Source of the DNA: Leucobacter soli
GTDB lineage: Bacteria > Actinomycetota > Actinomycetes > Actinomycetales > Microbacteriaceae
DNA: 64,000 bases
Direction: 5' to 3'
Assembly: GCF_910593785.1 (NCBI RefSeq)
Contig: NZ_CAJVAP010000010.1
Span: 46,525 to 110,524 of the forward strand
The notes below the pieces were generated by a model that did not search any database, had not been told where the DNA came from, and saw nothing but the letters and a program-made list of their open reading frames with translations. The position numbers were made by a program, and so were the translations under genes. Shown here in pieces: positions 60,990-64,000 of the stretch. Numbering within the stretch: position 1 is the stretch's first letter; each line of letters opens with the position of its first letter.

Positions 60990-62147
60990 ATGATCGAGAA
61001 GCTGGGGCCGAAGAAGTATGCGTTTCCCGTGCTCGTCATCGTGCTCATCGGCTGCGTGATGGCGCTGATGTTCTACCCGATGCTCAACATGGCGCCGAAG
61101 AACCTCCCGTTCGCAGTGGTCTCGCTCGACGAGGGCGCCCAGACCCCCCAGGGCGACGTCAACGCCGGTGACATGATCGCCGAGCAGCTCGTCGACGCCG
61201 AAGCGCCGGAGGGGTCGAACGCGGCCCCGATCGCGTGGGAGGTGTTCGACAGCCAGGACGACGTGGATGCCGCGTTCGCGGAGAACGAGCTGTACGGGGC
61301 GCTCACCATACCCGCGGACTTCACCCGGACCCGAGTCCTCGCGCAAGCCGGGAAGGGAGACGCTCCGAGTGTGGAGGTCGTGCTCGACAACGCGAAGAGC
61401 CCGATGGCCGCCACCCAGATGCAGGCGCTTCTCGGGGCCATGTTCGGCCAGATGGAGATCCCGGCGAACATCACCCTGATCAACACGGGCGACACGGGCA
61501 CCACGGGTGCCACCCCGACCTCGCCGATGGCGGGCATGATGAGCCAGCAGATCGGCATCATGCCGCTCATGATGATGTCGCTGGTCAGCTCGATCCTCCT
61601 CACTCGAATCTTCCCCAAGAAGGACGCCGTCACGAACCGAGGCCGTTTCTCCGCGCTCGGCAAGCAGCTCGTCTACGCGGTCGTGTTCTCGCTGCTCGCA
61701 GCGATGACCGCAGTGATCCTGCTCAACACGCTCGTCGGCGCGGGAGCACCGTTCTGGACGACGACGGTGTTCCTCTGGTTCGCCGGCTTCGCGGTGATGG
61801 CACTGTTCCTCGGAGCCTTCAACGTCGCGATGCCGTTCGGCGCGCTCGTCGCGCTCTACGCCTTCCTCCTCGCGATGATGACGGCCGCACTCCCGCAAGA
61901 GATGCTGCCCGCATTCTGGGCGGAATGGGTGTACCCGTGGACGCCGCAGCACATGATCGGCGACGGCATCCGAGACATCCTCTACCGCGGTGCTGACCTC
62001 ATGCCGCGCGGCAGCAGCGGCCTCCTCGCCATCGGCGGAACCGGGCTCGCACTGCTGATCCTCTCCGGGTTCATCCCCGAGCGAAAGGCCAAGAGCGAAT
62101 CGGGCGATGCGCCGTCACCGAACACTGCAGCGGCGGTGCCCGCGTGA
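60990..62147 (+). CDS. ABC-2-type / YhgE-like membrane protein
   Basis: 385 residues. One N-terminal helix, a ~150-residue extracytoplasmic domain, then five to six helices and a polar tail. This matches ABC-2 permease or YhgE/Pip-like export proteins that are often controlled by a divergent TetR gene, as here. No ATPase is next to it. It is preceded by a GGAAGGA ribosome site. Confidence 0.75.
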   Translation: MIEKLGPKKYAFPVLVIVLIGCVMALMFYPMLNMAPKNLPFAVVSLDEGAQTPQGDVNAGDMIAEQLVDAEAPEGSNAAPIAWEVFDSQDDVDAAFAENELYGALTIPADFTRTRVLAQAGKGDAPSVEVVLDNAKSPMAATQMQALLGAMFGQMEIPANITLINTGDTGTTGATPTSPMAGMMSQQIGIMPLMMMSLVSSILLTRIFPKKDAVTNRGRFSALGKQLVYAVVFSLLAAMTAVILLNTLVGAGAPFWTTTVFLWFAGFAVMALFLGAFNVAMPFGALVALYAFLLAMMTAALPQEMLPAFWAEWVYPWTPQHMIGDGIRDILYRGADLMPRGSSGLLAIGGTGLALLILSGFIPERKAKSESGDAPSPNTAAAVPA

Positions 62148-62204
62148 CTCGCCGCCGCAAGATTCACCGCCGCGTGACTCACCGGCGGGAGATTCACCGG
62201 CGGG
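62145..62204 (+). repeat. Four tandem 15-bp repeats
   Basis: Units TGACTCGCCGCCGCA, AGATTCACCGCCGCG, TGACTCACCGGCGGG and AGATTCACCGGCGGG follow one another, starting on the stop codon of the membrane protein. Confidence 0.75.
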
Positions 62205-62260
62205 AGGCATGCCGCTGAGATCGCCTGGTGCCCGCGGTGGACGGTGCGATACTGGGTCGC

Positions 62261-62830
62261 ATGGACCTGCACTTGACCGATGACGCCGAGGCCGACCGCC
62301 TCCTCAGCGAGAACCCGTTCGCGCTGCTCGTGGGAATGCTGCTCGACCAGCAGGTCGCGATGGAAGTCGCCTTCGCCGGGCCGCTCAAGATCGAGCAGCG
62401 TCTCGGGGAGATCAGTCCGACTGCGATCGCCGAGGCCGACCCCGAGGAGTTCGCCGCTCTTTTCGCGCAGAGCCCCGCGGTGCACCGGTTCCCCGGTTCG
62501 ATGGCGGGGCGGGTGCAGTCGCTCGCACGGGTCGTGCTCGAGGGCTGGGGAGGTGACGCCGCCGCGATCTGGCAGAAGGGCGAGCCGGATGGCGCGACCG
62601 TGCTGAAGCGCCTGAAGTCGCTGCCCGGATTCGGCGAGCAGAAGGCAAGGATCTTCCTCGCGCTGCTCGGCAAGCAGTGCGGATTCGCGGGCGCCGGCTG
62701 GCGCGAAGCCGCGTCGCCGTACGGCGAAGAGGGTTCGTACCGGAGCGTCGCCGACATCGTCTCGCCGGAGACGCTCTCGCTGGTGCGCGAGGCGAAGCGC
62801 GCCGCGAAGGCCGCAGCGAAGCGGGCCTGA
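62261..62830 (+). CDS. HhH-GPD-type base-excision repair protein
   Basis: 189 residues with the actinobacterial short HhH-GPD layout: LLVGMLLDQQVAMEVAFAGP at the start and the hairpin LKSLPGFGEQKARIFLALLGK. No clear catalytic Asp after the hairpin and no Fe-S cysteines, so activity is uncertain. ATG 62261 has GATACT 7 nt upstream, another leaderless candidate. Confidence 0.82.
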   Translation: MDLHLTDDAEADRLLSENPFALLVGMLLDQQVAMEVAFAGPLKIEQRLGEISPTAIAEADPEEFAALFAQSPAVHRFPGSMAGRVQSLARVVLEGWGGDAAAIWQKGEPDGATVLKRLKSLPGFGEQKARIFLALLGKQCGFAGAGWREAASPYGEEGSYRSVADIVSPETLSLVREAKRAAKAAAKRA

Positions 62831-62832
62831 TC

Positions 62833-62876
62833 CCGGGCGGCCTGGCCCCGGGCGGCCTGGCCCGGGCGGCCTGGCC
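62833..62876. repeat. Three tandem 14-15-bp GC-rich repeats
   Basis: CCGGGCGGCCTGGCC occurs twice and then once minus its first base, between the converging repair gene and trhO. Confidence 0.8.
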
Positions 62877-62905
62877 CGGCGCAGCGACCGACGCGGGCGG
62901 GCCGT

Positions 62906-63844
62906 TCAGGCCCGGTCGGAGTGCGCCGAGCAGGGCGCGCCGGAGTGGGCGTCGCAGACGACGAAGCGGGCGCGGCAGGCGGGATCCGCGCAGTTCGCGA
63001 GCCGTTTCGAAGCCGTGCCGCAGACGCCGCACCGGCCGAGCACCTCGGCGCCGGGTGCGAAGTCGACGGATTCGCGGCCGTCGAAGACGGCGAGCGACCC
63101 CTGCCAGAGGCCGTCGTTGCCGCGGGCCTCGCCGTAACGGACGACACCCCCGTCGAGCTGGTACACCTCGCCGAAGCCGCGGGCGATCATGGCCGCGGAG
63201 AGTATCTCGCAGCGGATGCCGCCCGTGCAGTAGGTCACGATCGGGCGATCCTTCAGATGGTCGAATGCGCCGCGCTCGATCTCGCCGATGAAGCCGTGCG
63301 TAGTCGCGACCGCTGGCACCACCGCACCCGCGAAGCGACCGATCTCGGCTTCCCAGGCATTGCGCCCGTCGAAGAAGATGATTTCGTCGCCGCGCTCGGC
63401 GACCAGTTCGTCGACATCCTGAGGCGAGAGGTGCACTCCGCCGCCCACCACTCCGTCGGCATCGACGACGGTCTCGTCCGGGATCCCGAAGGCTACCAAC
63501 TCCTCGCGCGCCTTCACGCTGAGTTTCGGGAAGTCGGAGATCCTGCGCCAGCGGGGTGCGCGGTCCGTTCCGTGAAGCGGCTCCGGCGTCTCGGCCTCGA
63601 AGCCGGTGCCATCGCTCCACTTCACCTCGAGGTCCGAGAACGGGGCGTACTCCCGAGTGCGGCGCAGGTACAGCTTGCAGGCGTCGAGTTCGCCGCCGAC
63701 AGTGCCGTTGATGCCGTGCTTCGACACGATGACGCGCCCGCGCAGGCCGAGCGAGGAGCACAGCTCGCGCTGCCACAGTCGCACCGCGTCGGGGCCGGCG
63801 ACCGGGGCGAAGGCGTAGTAGAGCAGGATCTTCGGCGTGGGCAC
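62906..63844 (-). CDS. trhO: tRNA uridine(34) hydroxylase (rhodanese-like, YceA/TrhO)
   Basis: 312 residues. It hydroxylates U34 of certain tRNAs. An N-terminal acylphosphatase-like domain (SKHGINGTVGG) is followed by a rhodanese domain with active-site Cys near 205 (VTYCTGGIRCE). The C-terminal Cys-rich part is CGVCGTASKRLANCADPAC. GTG start with TAGCAT 6 nt upstream. Confidence 0.92.
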   Translation of the reverse strand: MPTPKILLYYAFAPVAGPDAVRLWQRELCSSLGLRGRVIVSKHGINGTVGGELDACKLYLRRTREYAPFSDLEVKWSDGTGFEAETPEPLHGTDRAPRWRRISDFPKLSVKAREELVAFGIPDETVVDADGVVGGGVHLSPQDVDELVAERGDEIIFFDGRNAWEAEIGRFAGAVVPAVATTHGFIGEIERGAFDHLKDRPIVTYCTGGIRCEILSAAMIARGFGEVYQLDGGVVRYGEARGNDGLWQGSLAVFDGRESVDFAPGAEVLGRCGVCGTASKRLANCADPACRARFVVCDAHSGAPCSAHSDRA

Positions 63845-64000
63845 CCACCCATGCTAAACGCCGGGCCCGGGGCCCGACGACTCCCGGGCCCGGCGGCCCC
63901 CCCCCCACGTTGCCGGGCGCGGGTCACGATCCGTTTTCGCCGGCCCCGAGTCCGGAGGCCCCCTTCTTGACGAGCGGCCCCCCTATCTACTGCACGGAAG
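63845..64000. other. Non-coding window end with C-rich runs
   Basis: 156 bp with no gene seen. It holds a run of ten C (63897-63906) and several other homopolymers; base calls here may be less reliable. Confidence 0.5.

Noticed and set aside
1..64000. Prophage or CRISPR-Cas system
   Set aside because: No phage structural genes, cas genes or spaced repeat arrays were seen.

Overview
The window is high-GC DNA from an actinomycete, most likely a member of the Microbacteriaceae (a Leucobacter- or Microbacterium-like organism). The pointers are a C50-carotenoid operon with heterodimer-type lycopene cyclase subunits, NucS in place of MutS/MutL, a biotin bioYMN/bioQ locus, an SCO4848-type small membrane protein, and many genes whose -10 hexamer lies only 6-8 nt before the start codon (leaderless transcripts). 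Species is not resolved.

Layout. 1-5129: the end of an M24 creatinase/prolidase-like gene followed by a complete spermidine/putrescine-type ABC importer. 5488-8863: a conserved hypothetical gene with an in-frame stop, then an IS3-family and an IS256-family element side by side. 9022-19926: a region bounded by a 23-bp direct repeat, formed by the 3' end of tRNA-Leu(CAG) at the right and a detached copy of that end at the left. Inside it are a MarR regulator (CrtR-like) and a tightly overlapping operon: idi, crtE, crtB, crtI, crtYe, a crtYf-crtEb fusion, an MMPL exporter, a pyrimidine-dimer glycosylase-like gene and a TIGR01777-type epimerase. I read this as a tRNA-integrated carotenoid/UV-protection island that has lost its integrase.

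20028-37481: ordinary chromosome. It holds an M23 peptidase with surface repeats, a YbaK deacylase, a polar amino-acid ABC importer, tagD, small membrane/GNAT/cupin genes, the biotin ECF transporter bioY-M-N with divergent bioQ and two adjacent operator palindromes, a solitary Fic protein in lower-GC DNA, nucS, an MFS gene that looks internally deleted, a MATE exporter and an M13 peptidase.

37559-60864: a catabolic region. An aldehyde dehydrogenase diverges from an MFS transporter and an SDR; a YdhR-like protein follows. Next comes a peptide/nickel-type ABC importer with a class II histone-deacetylase-like amidohydrolase in the same operon. Then come a two-subunit Rieske dioxygenase with an adrenodoxin-type ferredoxin and a 2-hydroxyacid dehydrogenase, a PucR-type regulator, and an operon of aldehyde dehydrogenase, ferredoxin reductase, IlvD/Edd-like dehydratase, UbiX and UbiD. 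The dioxygenase and ALDH operons carry the same 17-bp element at the same distance from their start codons, so they appear to be one regulon: uptake, possible deacylation, ring dihydroxylation, prFMN-dependent decarboxylation and oxidation of the products. The substrate cannot be read from the sequence. The window closes with a TetR/ABC-2-like membrane protein pair, an HhH-GPD repair protein and tRNA uridine hydroxylase TrhO.
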